Assembly: GCF_019049245.1 (NCBI RefSeq)
Contig: NZ_JAGMUK010000030.1
Span: 124,001 to 188,000, forward strand
Origin: Streptomyces sp. AC555_RSS877
GTDB taxonomy: Bacteria; Actinomycetota; Actinomycetes; Streptomycetales; Streptomycetaceae
Length of the DNA stretch: 64,000 bases
Direction: 5' to 3'
Shown piece by piece: positions 46,697 through 56,932 of this stretch. The position numbers and the translations under genes are program-made. A model generated the notes under the pieces. That model searched no databases. It saw only the letters and a list, made by a program, of their open reading frames with translations, and was not told the DNA's origin. The stretch's first letter is position 1. Each line of letters begins with the position of its first letter.

Positions 46697-47089
46697 GTGC
46701 CGCTCTCGGAGCACGAGCAGCGAATGCTCGAGCAAATGGAGCGAGCGCTGTACGCCGAAGATCCCAAGTTCGCGTCGGCGCTCGAGGGAAGCGGGCTGCG
46801 TACGTACACCCGGCGGCGGGTCTACCAGGCGGTCGCGGGCTTCCTCGTAGGTATCGCGCTCCTCATGGCAGGTATGGTCGCCAAGCAGGTGTGGCTCAGC
46901 GTGGTGGGCTTCCTCGTGATGCTGGGCTGTGCGGTGCTCGCGGTGACCGGCTGGCGCAAGGCCCCCAAGCCGGGCGAACAGCCTGCCGGTGGCCAGCAGC
47001 CCCGCAGTCAGGGCCGGCAGCGGCGCTCCATGATGGACCGGATCGAGCAGCGCTGGCAGCGGCGCCGCGACGAGCAACAGGGCCAATAG
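46697..47089 (+). CDS. DUF3040 two-TM membrane protein
   Basis: This is a 130-residue small membrane protein. The DUF3040 N-terminus is PLSEHEQRMLEQMERALYAEDPKFAS. Two transmembrane helices follow (AVAGFLVGIALLMAGMVA and WLSVVGFLVMLGCAVLAVTG). The C-terminus is basic and Gln/Arg-rich (RRSMMDRIEQRWQRRRDEQQ), probably cytosolic. Proteins of this family sit near the dcw cluster in actinobacteria; a link to cell division is suggested only by position. GTG 46697 has GAGGAGG 5 nt upstream, and a very stable hairpin follows the stop. Confidence 0.9.
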   Translation: MPLSEHEQRMLEQMERALYAEDPKFASALEGSGLRTYTRRRVYQAVAGFLVGIALLMAGMVAKQVWLSVVGFLVMLGCAVLAVTGWRKAPKPGEQPAGGQQPRSQGRQRRSMMDRIEQRWQRRRDEQQGQ

Positions 47090-47111
47090 CCCGCCGACAG
47101 TGCTCGCCTTC

Positions 47112-47154
47112 GCGTGAGGGGGTGACCACCCGAGTGGTGGTCACCCCCTCACGC
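47112..47154 (+). terminator. 19-bp hairpin terminator after the DUF3040 gene
   Basis: GCGTGAGGGGGTGACCACC (47112-47130) pairs perfectly with 47136-47154 around a 5-nt loop. It has no T-tract, as is common for streptomycete terminators. Confidence 0.8.
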
Positions 47155-47241
47155 ACGCCCTCGTCCGGACACGGACGACTGAACAGCCGGCTGCCGACAG
47201 GAGTGACCACCGGCTGACGGCACACAGCCGTAGAGCGCAGA

Positions 47242-47302
47242 AGCACGGCGGGCACAGCCGCAGAGCCCCGCGGGCGCAGAGCACACAGCACGGCGGGCAC
47301 AG
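47242..47302. repeat. 16-bp direct repeat in the convergent intergenic region
   Basis: AGCACGGCGGGCACAG occurs at 47242-47257 and 47287-47302, 45 bp apart, within CA/GC-rich sequence between two terminator hairpins. Its origin is unclear. Confidence 0.5.
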
Positions 47303-47351
47303 AGCACTGCGGGCCCCGGGTCGTTAGGCGACCCGCGGCCCGCAGTGCTCT
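47301..47351 (-). terminator. 23-bp hairpin terminator of the moxR-DUF58-transglutaminase operon
   Basis: The arms 47301-47323 and 47329-47351 pair with a single mismatch around TTAGG. It lies 12 nt beyond the transglutaminase stop codon on the minus strand. It could act in both directions. Confidence 0.75.
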
Positions 47352-47363
47352 GTCGAACCGGCC

Positions 47364-49757
47364 TCAGCCCTGCTGACCCGACGGCCTGCGCAGGCTCGGC
47401 CGGGCCGCCGCCGCGCGGGCCGTGACGCCCGTCCACCACTCCGACAGCGCCCACACCACTCGTGCGGTGGAACGCGGGGCGATCACCGCGCGCAGCTTCG
47501 TGCCCCGGCCGACCGTGCTCCGCAGCCCGCCGAGCACTTGGCGGACGTCGTCCGCGAGCCCCGCCGTCGGGCGCGGTCGCGGCGCGTAGAGGACCTGCTC
47601 CACGGCGTCCGCCACCCGGTGCACCGCGGCCGCCGCCGACGGGTCCAGATGCCCGAGCCTGACCATCCTGGCGGCCGCCTTGCGCGGGGTCTGCGACTCG
47701 TCCGGCGGGATCCCGTGGTCCCACGCCGTGTCGGTCAGCTCCTGCCAGACCGCCAGGGTGCGCGCCGCCGCGCCCGCCTCCGAGCGGCCGTGTGCGCCCA
47801 GCCGTACGGCCCGGGTGCGCAGGCGCCACAGCATCGGCGCCGCGGGAATCGCCAGGACGGCGAGGCCGCCCAGGGCCCACAGCAGCGCGACCCACCACTT
47901 CGGGCCGCCTCCGCCACCGCCCGGCACGGCCGCCGGGGCCTCGCTCTCGCACGCCTCCAGCTTCTTCTGCTCCGCCGTGCAGCTCTCGCTGGCAGAGGGT
48001 GACGCGGAGGGCGCCGTGGACGCCTCCTGGGACGGCAGAGTCACGTCCGGGAGCGAGCTGCCGGACGCGTCCGGCACGGTGTACGAGGGCACCGAACCAC
48101 GGTTCGGGGTCGGCTCGAAGCGGGTCCAGCCCACGCCCTCGAAGTACAGCTCGGGCCAGGCGTGGGCGTCCTTCAGCCCCACCGACACCGAACCGTCCGC
48201 CTGCGGCGACCCCGGCGCGAAGCCCACCGCGACCCTGGCCGGTATGTCCAGGGACCGGGCCATCGCGGCCATCGCGAAGGAGAAGTGGACGCAGAAGCCC
48301 TGCTTGTCCCTGAGGAAGCGGGCGATCGCCTGCGAGCCGCTGCCGACCTGCACCGAGGTGTCGTACTCGAAGCCGCCGGTCAGGGCGAAGTAGTCCTGGA
48401 GGGCGACCGCCTGCTCGTAGGGGTTCTTGGCGCCCGAGGTGACCTCACGGGCGGTCCTGGCCACCACGTCCGGGAGGGAGTCCGGCAGCTTGGTGTACTC
48501 GCGTTCCAGTGCCGCGGACGGCGGCGGTGCCGCGGCCAGCTGCTCCGCCGTCGGCCGTACCTCCAGGCTCTTCACCTCGTACGTCGCACCGCGCGTGGTC
48601 TGGCCGTGGTCGCCGACCAGCGTCATGCCCTCGGGTTCGTAGCGCCAGTTGCCGCTGATCTTCACGCCGCTGGGCGGGTACGGCATCGGCAGCCAGTTCT
48701 GCGCGTAGGTGCCGGACGCCGAGACGGTGGTCTCGATCTCCGCGCGCTTGACGTCCGCGCCGAGACCGATGGGGGTCGGGAACGCGCCGTCCGGTACGGC
48801 CCTGATGGACCGCTTGGACGGCTTCCAGGTGGTGCCGTCGAAGTCGTCCAGGGACACGATCCGCAGGTAGAGACTCGAGACGTCCGTGTTGTCGTCGGTC
48901 TGCAGGGACAGGACCTGGCGGTCCTCGTCCACGTTCAGGTTGTCCCGCAGGGCCACCAGCGGGTTCACCGCGGAGATCGTGCCGCCGCCACCGCTGCCGG
49001 AGCCCACACCCGTCCCGGCGGCATCCAGCAGGCCGCCGTTCATCGCCGGCAGGGCGAGCGGGACCACGAGAGCCACACCCAGGGCGGCCATGCCGATGCG
49101 GCGGCCGGTGCGGACCGGGGCCACCGGCCCGGTGGACTCCCCACCCCCGGTGCGCGGTGCCCCGCCGAAGACACGGCCCCACTGCGAGAGCCGCTCCCGC
49201 CCCTCGGCCAGGAGCAGCAGCAGATAGCCGGCCGCCGCGACCAGGAACCACAGCCAGTCGGCGCCGCCGTCGGACAGACCGGCGGCGACGGAGTACAGCG
49301 CGAGCAGCGGCAGGCCGGCCGGGGCCGCGCTGCGGAAGGTCACCGCGAGGGTGTCCACCGCGAGACCGATCACCAGCACACCGCCGATGATCATCAGCCG
49401 GATGCCGTCGGACGACAGCGGGGCCGGGATCGCGAACCGCGCGATGTCGTCGGTGCCCTGCTGCAGCAGGTCGGCGAAGTACACGAAGGCGTCCGGCCCC
49501 GGGAACAGCCCGAGGAAGGCCTGCTCGCGGGCGAAGACGACGGTCAGCAGCACCAGCGTGACCAGGGCCTGCGCCGCCACGGTCAGCGGCCGGGCCAGCG
49601 GCACCCGCCGGGTCGCCGCCCCCACGCCCGTCTGGACCGCGAGCAGGAACGCGGCCTGCAGGATCCAGGTGGCCGGCTCGACCAGCGGCAGCAGGGCGCA
49701 CGCCACCATCAACGTGGCCGCCCAGGCGCACAGCGCCAGTCGTGCCCGCCCGCTCAT
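47364..49757 (-). CDS. TgpA-like membrane transglutaminase-fold protein
   Basis: This is a 797-residue membrane protein. Six or so N-terminal transmembrane helices (about 1-240) form the DUF3488/TgpA region. An extracytoplasmic part (about 250-600) includes the transglutaminase-like core: Cys in KQGFCVHFSFAMAAMA, His in DAHAWPELYFEGVGW and the following Glu/Asp-rich strand. A Ser/Pro-rich linker, one more transmembrane helix (WWVALLWALGGLAVLAIPAA) and a C-terminal DUF4129-type helical domain finish it. ATG 49757 overlaps the DUF58 stop (ATGA). Relatives are linked to the cell envelope, probably as crosslinking enzymes or proteases; the activity is unproven. Confidence 0.9.
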   Translation of the reverse strand: MSGRARLALCAWAATLMVACALLPLVEPATWILQAAFLLAVQTGVGAATRRVPLARPLTVAAQALVTLVLLTVVFAREQAFLGLFPGPDAFVYFADLLQQGTDDIARFAIPAPLSSDGIRLMIIGGVLVIGLAVDTLAVTFRSAAPAGLPLLALYSVAAGLSDGGADWLWFLVAAAGYLLLLLAEGRERLSQWGRVFGGAPRTGGGESTGPVAPVRTGRRIGMAALGVALVVPLALPAMNGGLLDAAGTGVGSGSGGGGTISAVNPLVALRDNLNVDEDRQVLSLQTDDNTDVSSLYLRIVSLDDFDGTTWKPSKRSIRAVPDGAFPTPIGLGADVKRAEIETTVSASGTYAQNWLPMPYPPSGVKISGNWRYEPEGMTLVGDHGQTTRGATYEVKSLEVRPTAEQLAAAPPPSAALEREYTKLPDSLPDVVARTAREVTSGAKNPYEQAVALQDYFALTGGFEYDTSVQVGSGSQAIARFLRDKQGFCVHFSFAMAAMARSLDIPARVAVGFAPGSPQADGSVSVGLKDAHAWPELYFEGVGWTRFEPTPNRGSVPSYTVPDASGSSLPDVTLPSQEASTAPSASPSASESCTAEQKKLEACESEAPAAVPGGGGGGPKWWVALLWALGGLAVLAIPAAPMLWRLRTRAVRLGAHGRSEAGAAARTLAVWQELTDTAWDHGIPPDESQTPRKAAARMVRLGHLDPSAAAAVHRVADAVEQVLYAPRPRPTAGLADDVRQVLGGLRSTVGRGTKLRAVIAPRSTARVVWALSEWWTGVTARAAAARPSLRRPSGQQG

Positions 49758-51117
49758 GCCGACCCCTCCCCGCCGCCGACCGCTCCGACGCCTGTGCGGT
49801 CCCGGTCCGCCTGACGCCACAGCTCGTCCACGGAAGCGCCGCGCGGCACGCTCAGCGCCGTCCAGCCCGCCTCACGCAGCATCCGCAGCCGCTCCCCGTT
49901 CCTGTCCAACGGGCCGGGCACATCGCTCGGTTCCCGCACCCATGTGTCGCTGTCCAGCAGGAAGGCGACCGCGCCGCCACTGCGTTGCCGCATCTTGGCG
50001 GCCACAGTGGCCTGTTCCTCGTCGAGGTCGCCGAAGAAGGCCACCAGCAACCCCTCGTTCCCGCCGCGCAGCACGTCGTACGCCCTGGACAGGCCCGTGC
50101 CGTCCGAGTGGTCGATCACCGCGAGGGTGTCCATCATCAGCCCGGCCGCGTCCGCCGACTCCTGGCTCGCGCCCGCGAACCCGTCGGCACTCTCACCGGG
50201 CACGGAGTTGCCGGTGTCCGTCAGCAGCCGTACCGAAAAGCCCCGCTCAAGCATGTGGACCAGGGCGGAGGCGGCGCCCGCCACCGCCCACTCGAAGGCC
50301 GATTCGGGGCCGGCGCCCTGGAAGGCGAGGCCCCGGGTGTCGAGGAGCACCGTGCAGCGGGAGCGCTGGGGCTGTTCCTCGCGGCGCACCATCAGCTCGC
50401 CGTAGCGCGCGGTGGAGCGCCAGTGCACGCGGCGCAGGTCGTCGCCGTAGCGGTACCCGCGCGGGATGATGTCGTCCTCGCCGGCCAGGGCGAGCGAGCG
50501 CTGCCGCCCGTCGCCGTACCCCTTCGCCTCGCCGGTCAGCCGCACCGGCGGCAGCGGCTCCACGCGGGGGATCACCGTCAGGGTGTCGTACGTCGAGAAG
50601 GACCGGGTCAGTTCGCACATGCCGAACGGGTCGGTCAGGCGCAGCTGCAACGGGCCCAGGGGATAGCGGCCGCGCAGGTCGGAGCGGACGCGGTAGGACA
50701 CCTCGCGGCGGCCGCCCGGCTCCACCCGGTCGAGCACGAAACGGGGGCGGGGGCCGAGGACGTACGGGACCCGGTCCTGGAGCATCAGCAGGCCGGTGGG
50801 CAGCCGGGAGACGTTGTCCATCCGCAGATGGACGCGGGCCTCGCTGCCGGCGGGCACGCGCGCGGGGGAGAGCCGACGGCTGCCGGCGACCCGGTAGCGG
50901 GTGCGGTAGAGCACGGTGGCGCAGATCAGGGGCAGCACGGCCAGCAGCAGTCCGACGCGCAGCAGGTCGCTCTGCCCGAGGACGTACGCGCAGATGGCCG
51001 CGGCGATTCCGGCCGCGAAGAAGGAGCGGCCCCGGGTGGTCAGACCGGCCAGGGCCGTGCGCACACCGCCCTTGTCGCCCCGGTCGGCCTCCGCGAGACC
51101 GGTCCCGCCGGTACTCA

Positions 51118-51118
<1 letters not shown>
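49754..51118 (-). CDS. DUF58 domain protein
   Basis: This is a 454-residue protein. Two hydrophobic helices lie near residues 30-75 (FFAAGIAAAICAYVLGQ, LLRVGLLLAVLPLICATVLY). The DUF58 domain follows, with GYRYGDDLRRVHWRSTARYGELMVRREE as its hallmark, then a von Willebrand-A-like half (VLLDTRGLAFQ). Such proteins work with MoxR ATPases, probably as adaptors or chaperones for a membrane or metal-containing partner. ATG 51118 shares one base with the moxR stop (TGATG), and the transglutaminase ATG overlaps its own stop, so the three are translationally coupled. A GTG one codon upstream is an alternative start. Confidence 0.9.
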
Positions 51119-52158
<1,040 letters not shown>

Positions 52159-52302
52159 CCGGCCCTCCTCGGCCCGTTCTTTCCGGGCCGACGCGCTCGA
52201 TGCGTGACCGGCCCACCCCGAAACACGGACACCACGCGTGAATCGTTCCGCGTGACGCCACAACCGCATTCTTGCTGCCGTTACCGTTTCGTGTCACTCG
52301 CC

Positions 52303-52311
52303 TGTGGACAA
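52303..52311 (-). promoter_or_regulatory. Single DnaA-box-like 9-mer
   Basis: TTGTCCACA on the minus strand matches the Streptomyces DnaA-box consensus exactly. It stands alone in the gap between moxR and the carbonic anhydrase gene; no cluster is present, so this is not an origin. Confidence 0.3.
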
Positions 52312-52406
52312 CTGCCCGCACTATGTCGGGGCTTACGATGATTTGGGCACCCCAGGGCCGGAAATCAACAGCGAAACGACAGCTTCGGCGGGTGGTTACG
52401 CGGCGT

Positions 52407-52955
52407 CTAGGCGGGGTCGATCTCGCGCAGCAGGCCGGTCTTCACGTCGAAGACGAAGCCGCGGATGTCGTCGGTGTGCAGCAGGAACGGCGAGGTGCGC
52501 ACCCGCTGCATGGACTGCCGTACGTCCTGGTCGACGTCCCGGAATGCCTCCACCGCCCAGGCGGGACGCTGGCCGACCTCCATCTCCAGGTCGGTGCGGA
52601 AGTCCTCGGTGATCGCCTCCAGGCCGCAGCCGGTGTGGTGGATGAGGACGACGCTGCGTGTACCGAGCTTGCGCTGGCTGATGGTGAGCGAGCGGATCAC
52701 GTCGTCGGTGACGACGCCGCCGGCGTTGCGGATGGTGTGACAGTCGCCGAGCTCGAGGCCGAGTGCGTCGTGCAGGTCGAGGCGGGCGTCCATGCAGGCC
52801 ACCACGGCGACGCGCAGCACGGGACGGGCGTCCATGCCGGGGTCGGCGAAGGCGGCGGCGTAGCGCCCGTTCGCCTCGACAAGGCGGTCGGTGACGGTGC
52901 CGCCGGTGACTATGGCGGCTTCGGGACCTGCGGGAACCGATGCGGAAGTCGACAT
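52407..52955 (-). CDS. Beta-class carbonic anhydrase
   Basis: This is a 182-residue zinc enzyme interconverting CO2 and bicarbonate. The beta-class ligands are Cys and Asp in VACMDARLDLHD and His and Cys in LIHHTGCGLEAI; TIRNAGGVVTDDVIRSL is the conserved helix. ATG 52955 is chosen because TACCGT (complement of 52963-52968) ends 7 nt upstream, giving a leaderless mRNA; ATG 52961 lies inside that spacing. It is slightly shorter than plant-type enzymes and matches the small actinobacterial type. It is divergent from the dcw cluster. A supply of bicarbonate for biosynthesis is the likely role. Confidence 0.93.
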   Translation of the reverse strand: MSTSASVPAGPEAAIVTGGTVTDRLVEANGRYAAAFADPGMDARPVLRVAVVACMDARLDLHDALGLELGDCHTIRNAGGVVTDDVIRSLTISQRKLGTRSVVLIHHTGCGLEAITEDFRTDLEMEVGQRPAWAVEAFRDVDQDVRQSMQRVRTSPFLLHTDDIRGFVFDVKTGLLREIDPA

Positions 52956-53129
52956 ACCCATGACGGTACTGGTCACCTGCGATCCGAGCCCGCTGTGAGA
53001 GAGGACAAAGAACGTCAATGAGCCTTGTTGTGAGCTAACCCACACAGGTGGTGTGAGGGCCGCGCGCGGGTGGTTCTGCCGTATTCGTCGCTTCGTCCGC
53101 ACCCGGCTCGCGACGCGCAGGCCGGTTGA

Positions 53130-53157
53130 TTGACCGCGCGACACCGTGGACTAAAGT
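53130..53157 (+). promoter_or_regulatory. Candidate promoter of the dcw cluster
   Basis: TTGACC (53130-53135), a 16-nt spacer and TAAAGT (53152-53157) give a predicted start near 53164 and a leader of about 210 nt before rsmH. It is the best promoter match in this region. Confidence 0.6.
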
Positions 53158-53211
53158 GACGCGGGCGGGAGGCCAGCCCTCCCTGCGGACTGTTCTTCCC
53201 CGGAGACCCCG

Positions 53212-53286
53212 GTGATTTTCCGGAGATCTCCCCACGTGCGCGGCGCGTACGTACGGCTCGGCCTCCTCCCGCTCCCGGCCGGCTGA
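53212..53286 (+). CDS. Possible 24-residue upstream ORF in the dcw leader
   Basis: A GTG at 53212 opens a 24-codon frame (VIFRRSPHVRGAYVRLGLLP...) ending TGA at 53284-53286, with GGAGA 5 nt upstream. It lies inside the dcw leader. Codon use gives no decisive signal at this length, and it may be chance. If translated, it could act as a leader peptide controlling rsmH and downstream genes. Confidence 0.25.
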   Translation: MIFRRSPHVRGAYVRLGLLPLPAG

Positions 53287-53375
53287 CGCTTTCGGCGCCG
53301 GCAGGCCTCCCCTTCACGAGCGGGCGGGGACCCGGCGGTGCGTACGGTGCCGCGCGCCGGACCTGAGAGGGCCAC

Positions 53376-54335
53376 TTGAGCCAGAGTCGACACGTCCCGG
53401 TGATGCTCCAGCGGTGCCTGGACCTGTTGGCCCCCGCCCTTCAGGAGCGGCCCGGAGCGGTGGTCGTGGACTGCACCCTCGGTCTCGGCGGCCACAGCGA
53501 GGCGCTGCTCGCGCGGTTCCCCGAGGCCCGGCTCGTCGCCCTCGACCGCGACAAGGAGGCCCTGCGCCTGTCCGGCGAGCGGCTCGCCCCGTACGGGGAG
53601 CGCGCCACCCTCGTGCACGCCGTGTACGACGAGCTGCCCGAGGTCCTGGACCGGCTCGGCATCGCGCGCGTGCAGGGCGTCCTCTTCGACCTCGGTGTCT
53701 CCTCCATGCAGCTCGACGAGGCCGACCGCGGCTTCGCCTACGCCCAGGACGCCCCGCTCGACATGCGCATGGACCAGACGACCGGCATGAGCGCCGCCGA
53801 GGTCCTCAACACCTACCCGCCCGGCGAGCTCGTCCGGATCCTCAGGGCCTACGGCGAGGAGAAGCAGGCCAAGCGGATCGTGTCCGCGATCGTGCGCGAG
53901 CGGGAGAAGGAGCCGTTCAGCAACAGCGCCCGGCTCGTGGAGCTGATCCGGGACAGCCTGCCGCAGGCCGCCAAGCGCACCGGCGGCAACCCGGCCAAGC
54001 GCACCTTCCAGGCCCTGCGCATCGAGGTCAACGGCGAGCTCTCCGTCCTGGAGCAGGCGATCCCGGCCGCCGTGAAGAGCCTCGACGTCGGCGGACGCAT
54101 CGCCGTCCTGTCGTACCACTCCCTGGAGGACCGGCTGGTCAAGCAGGTGTTCGCGGCCGGTGCCGCCACCACCGCGCCGCCCGGGCTGCCGGTGGTGCCC
54201 GAGCGCTACCAGCCCCGGCTCAAGCTGCTCACGCGCGGTGCCGAACTTCCCACCGAGGAAGAGGTCGCCGAGAACCGGCGAGCGGCACCGGCGCGACTGC
54301 GCGGCGCCGAGCGCATCAGGGAGTCCATCGAGTGA
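53376..54335 (+). CDS. rsmH: 16S rRNA (cytosine-1402-N4)-methyltransferase
   Basis: This 319-residue MraW-type enzyme methylates C1402 in the decoding centre of 16S rRNA. It opens [13 protein letters not shown] and has the SAM site [14 protein letters not shown], then [20 protein letters not shown] and [15 protein letters not shown]. The start is TTG 53376, with GAGAGG 7 nt upstream and no better alternative. It is the first gene of the dcw cluster here, the usual place of mraZ being empty. ftsL follows after 52 nt. Confidence 0.96.
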   Translation: MSQSRHVPVMLQRCLDLLAPALQERPGAVVVDCTLGLGGHSEALLARFPEARLVALDRDKEALRLSGERLAPYGERATLVHAVYDELPEVLDRLGIARVQGVLFDLGVSSMQLDEADRGFAYAQDAPLDMRMDQTTGMSAAEVLNTYPPGELVRILRAYGEEKQAKRIVSAIVREREKEPFSNSARLVELIRDSLPQAAKRTGGNPAKRTFQALRIEVNGELSVLEQAIPAAVKSLDVGGRIAVLSYHSLEDRLVKQVFAAGAATTAPPGLPVVPERYQPRLKLLTRGAELPTEEEVAENRRAAPARLRGAERIRESIE

Positions 54336-54387
54336 GGGGCGTACGGGGCGTGAGCTTGTCGGGGAACCAGAATCCGGGGGAGGGCGC

Positions 54388-54930
54388 GTGGGCAGGAAGC
54401 CCCAGCTGAAGGGCCGAGCCGCCCGTCTCGCGCGGCTCATCCCCGGAACGGCGGGCTCCGGACAGGCGGCCCGTACCCCCTTCGTCCTCCTCGTCGTCCT
54501 GCTCCTCGGCGGCGGTCTCATCGGGCTGCTGGTGCTGAACTCGGCGCTCAGCGAAGGATCCTTCAAGCTCGACGACCTCCAGAAGGAGACCAAGAGCCTC
54601 ACCGACCAGGAACAGGCGCTCCAGCGGGACATCGACGCCTACTCGGCGCCCGAAGCCCTGCAGCGCCGGGCCCGCGAGCTGGGCATGGTGCCCGGCGGCG
54701 ATCCGGCCTTCCTGGACCCCGACGGCACCGTCAAGGGCGTACCCAGCCCCGCTCCGGGGGTCGAGCCGGCCGGCGCTTTCACCCCGCTCGTCCTCGCCCC
54801 CGAGGCGATCGCCGACGCCACCGTCCCGCCCCCGGCCCCCGCGCCGTCCGCCGGTGAACCGACGCCGGCGACCGCTCCCTCGGCCCCACCGCCCGCCCAG
54901 TTCCCCCCGCCCTCGACCTCCGGCAGGTGA
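54388..54930 (+). CDS. ftsL: Septum-formation protein FtsL-like
   Basis: This is a 180-residue bitopic membrane protein. A basic cytosolic start (GRKPQLKGRAARLARL) leads to one transmembrane helix (FVLLVVLLLGGGLIGLLVL, about 37-55). A short coiled coil follows (LDDLQKETKSLTDQEQALQRDIDAY), then a Pro/Ala-rich extracellular tail that is longer than in non-actinobacterial FtsL. It should join the FtsL-DivIC complex recruiting FtsW and FtsI to the septum. GTG 54388 has GGGGGAGGG 5 nt upstream. Its TGA overlaps the ftsI GTG (GTGA). Assignment rests on topology and position between rsmH and ftsI. Confidence 0.9.
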   Translation: MGRKPQLKGRAARLARLIPGTAGSGQAARTPFVLLVVLLLGGGLIGLLVLNSALSEGSFKLDDLQKETKSLTDQEQALQRDIDAYSAPEALQRRARELGMVPGGDPAFLDPDGTVKGVPSPAPGVEPAGAFTPLVLAPEAIADATVPPPAPAPSAGEPTPATAPSAPPPAQFPPPSTSGR

Positions 54931-56894
54931 CGGAAGTGTCCGACAGGGAACCGCCGCGCCGCCGCGTGCCCGGACCCGCACGCCCCGCCCGCCCCGCCGG
55001 CCGCCGGCGTCCGGGCCCAGGCGCCCGCCCGCCGCGCCGCCCGGCGGCGTCCCGCGCCGCGGCCCCCGGTGTCATCCGGCTGGGCAGCCCCCGGCCCCGG
55101 CTGCGCATGGTCGGACTGGCGCTGACCCTCGTCCTGATCGCCTTCGTCGTACGACTGCTCCAGGTGCAGGCCGTCGACGCGAGCACGTACGCCGCCAAGG
55201 CCGAACAGAACCGGTACGTCGGCTACACCCTGGCCGCCGAGCGCGGCGGGATCACCGACCGCGACGGCGTGGCCCTGGCGACCAGCGAGGACGCGTACAA
55301 CATCACCGCGGACCCCACGCTGTTCAACCGCAAGCAGCTGAAGATCGACGACGGGCCCGAGCAGGCGGCCGCGCTGCTCGCCCCGATCCTCGGCCAGGAG
55401 CAGGACGCGATCGTCAAGAAGCTCAGGCCCGCGGACGAGAACCTCCGCTACGTCGTCCTCGCCAACCGGCAGACCCCGCAGGTCTGGAAGCAGATCAAGG
55501 ACCTGAAGACCGCGCTGTCCACCAAGGCCGAGACCGACCCGAGCACGGTCAACGTCCTCGGGGGCGTCCTGGCCGTACCCACCAGCAAGCGCGTGTACCC
55601 GAACGGCGACCTCGCCGCCGGGATACTGGGCTGGGTCAACGCCGAGGGCAAGGGCGGCGGCGGTGTCGAGCAACAGCTGAACGGCCTGCTGGCCGGCAAG
55701 GACGGCAAGATCCGCTACGCCCAGTCCGGGGGCCGTCAGGTGCCGACCGTGGGCTCCACCGAGACACCCGCCGTGCCCGGCAGCGACGTCGAACTCACCA
55801 TCGACCGCGACATCCAGTGGGCCGCGCAGAACGCCATCACCGAGCAGGTCGAGAAGTCCAAGGCGGACCGCGGATACGTGATCGTGCAGGACACGCAGAC
55901 CGGCCAGGTCCTCGCCATGGCCAACGCGCCCGGCTTCGACCCGAACGACCTGTCCAAGGCGAGCGGGCTCAACATGGGCAACGCGGCGCTCCAGGACGCG
56001 TACGAGCCCGGCTCCACCGCGAAGGTCATGTCGATGGCCGCCGTACTGGAGGAGAAGGCCGCCACGCCCGACACGCATGTCGTCGTGCCCAACCGGCTGC
56101 ACCGCGGCGACCGGCTCTTCAAGGACGACATCGACCACCCGACCTGGTACCTCACGCTCAACGGCGTGCTCGCCAAGTCCAGCAACATCGGCACGATCCT
56201 GGCCACCGGGCAGCTCGGCAAGACGCAGGCGGAGGCCAACCAGGTCCTCTACTCGTACCTGCGCAAGTTCGGCCTGGGCAGCTACAGCGGGCTCGGCTTC
56301 CCGGGCGAGACGCCGGGCATCCTCGCCGGCCCCGACAAGTGGTCGACCTCGCAGCAGTACACGATTCCTTTCGGCCAGGGCGTGTCCCTCAACGCGATGC
56401 AGGCGGCGTCGGTCTACTCGACCATCGCCAACGGCGGTGTCCGCGTCGATCCCACGCTCGTCCGCGGCACGAAGGGACCCGACGGAGGCTTCACCCCGGC
56501 CGCTCAGCCCAAGAAGACAAGGGTCGTCAGCGCCGAGACGGCCAAGACTCTCGCCCGGATGCTGGAGTCCGTGGTGGACGACGCGGAGGGCACTGGTACG
56601 AAGGCGCGCATCCCCGGCTACCGGGTCGCGGGCAAGACGGGCACGGCCAACCGTGTGGATCCGGCCACCGGCAAGTACAAGGGCTACACCTCGTCCTTCG
56701 CCGGATTCGCCCCCGCGGACAAGCCTCGCGTCACCGTCTACTGCGCGATCCAGAACGCCACCGAGGGCAGCTACTTCGGCGGCCAGATCTGCGGCCCCGT
56801 CTACAAGCAGGTGATGGAGTTCGCCCTGAAGACCCTCCAGGTACCGCCCACCGGAGCCAAGGCCGCGAAGCTTCCGGTCGCCTTCACACCCTGA
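54927..56894 (+). CDS. ftsI: Septal peptidoglycan transpeptidase FtsI (PBP3)
   Basis: This is a 655-residue class B penicillin-binding protein. A basic, Pro/Arg-rich cytosolic tail (1-60) precedes a transmembrane helix (MVGLALTLVLIAFVVRLLQV). The dimerisation domain begins AERGGITDRDGVALA. The transpeptidase domain has Ser363 in GSTAKV, Ser418-Ser419-Asn420 and Lys570 in GKTGTAN. It cross-links septal wall in sporulation and vegetative division. GTG 54927 overlaps the ftsL stop; GTG 54936 is a possible alternative. It pairs with FtsW, encoded downstream, as glycosyltransferase partner. Confidence 0.96.
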   Translation: MTEVSDREPPRRRVPGPARPARPAGRRRPGPGARPPRRPAASRAAAPGVIRLGSPRPRLRMVGLALTLVLIAFVVRLLQVQAVDASTYAAKAEQNRYVGYTLAAERGGITDRDGVALATSEDAYNITADPTLFNRKQLKIDDGPEQAAALLAPILGQEQDAIVKKLRPADENLRYVVLANRQTPQVWKQIKDLKTALSTKAETDPSTVNVLGGVLAVPTSKRVYPNGDLAAGILGWVNAEGKGGGGVEQQLNGLLAGKDGKIRYAQSGGRQVPTVGSTETPAVPGSDVELTIDRDIQWAAQNAITEQVEKSKADRGYVIVQDTQTGQVLAMANAPGFDPNDLSKASGLNMGNAALQDAYEPGSTAKVMSMAAVLEEKAATPDTHVVVPNRLHRGDRLFKDDIDHPTWYLTLNGVLAKSSNIGTILATGQLGKTQAEANQVLYSYLRKFGLGSYSGLGFPGETPGILAGPDKWSTSQQYTIPFGQGVSLNAMQAASVYSTIANGGVRVDPTLVRGTKGPDGGFTPAAQPKKTRVVSAETAKTLARMLESVVDDAEGTGTKARIPGYRVAGKTGTANRVDPATGKYKGYTSSFAGFAPADKPRVTVYCAIQNATEGSYFGGQICGPVYKQVMEFALKTLQVPPTGAKAAKLPVAFTP

Positions 56895-56932
56895 CCAGCT
56901 CTGTTCAGCACGGAACCCCCAGGAACCAGCTC

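Larger units (their letters stand above)
52956..53375. other. 420-bp divergent region, carbonic anhydrase / dcw cluster
   Basis: It holds the carbonic anhydrase -10 box (52963-52968, minus), the dcw promoter (53130-53157) and a leader of about 210 nt with several GC-rich stems, for example GGAGATCTCC (53221-53230), and a possible 24-codon ORF (53212-53286). No mraZ gene or repeated TGGG(N) MraZ-box array is seen. Confidence 0.65.

Noticed and set aside
54854..56932. Plus-strand frame opening upstream of murE and running through ftsI
   Set aside because: Upstream of murE it is merely the +2 shadow of ftsI; only the murE portion is protein-like.
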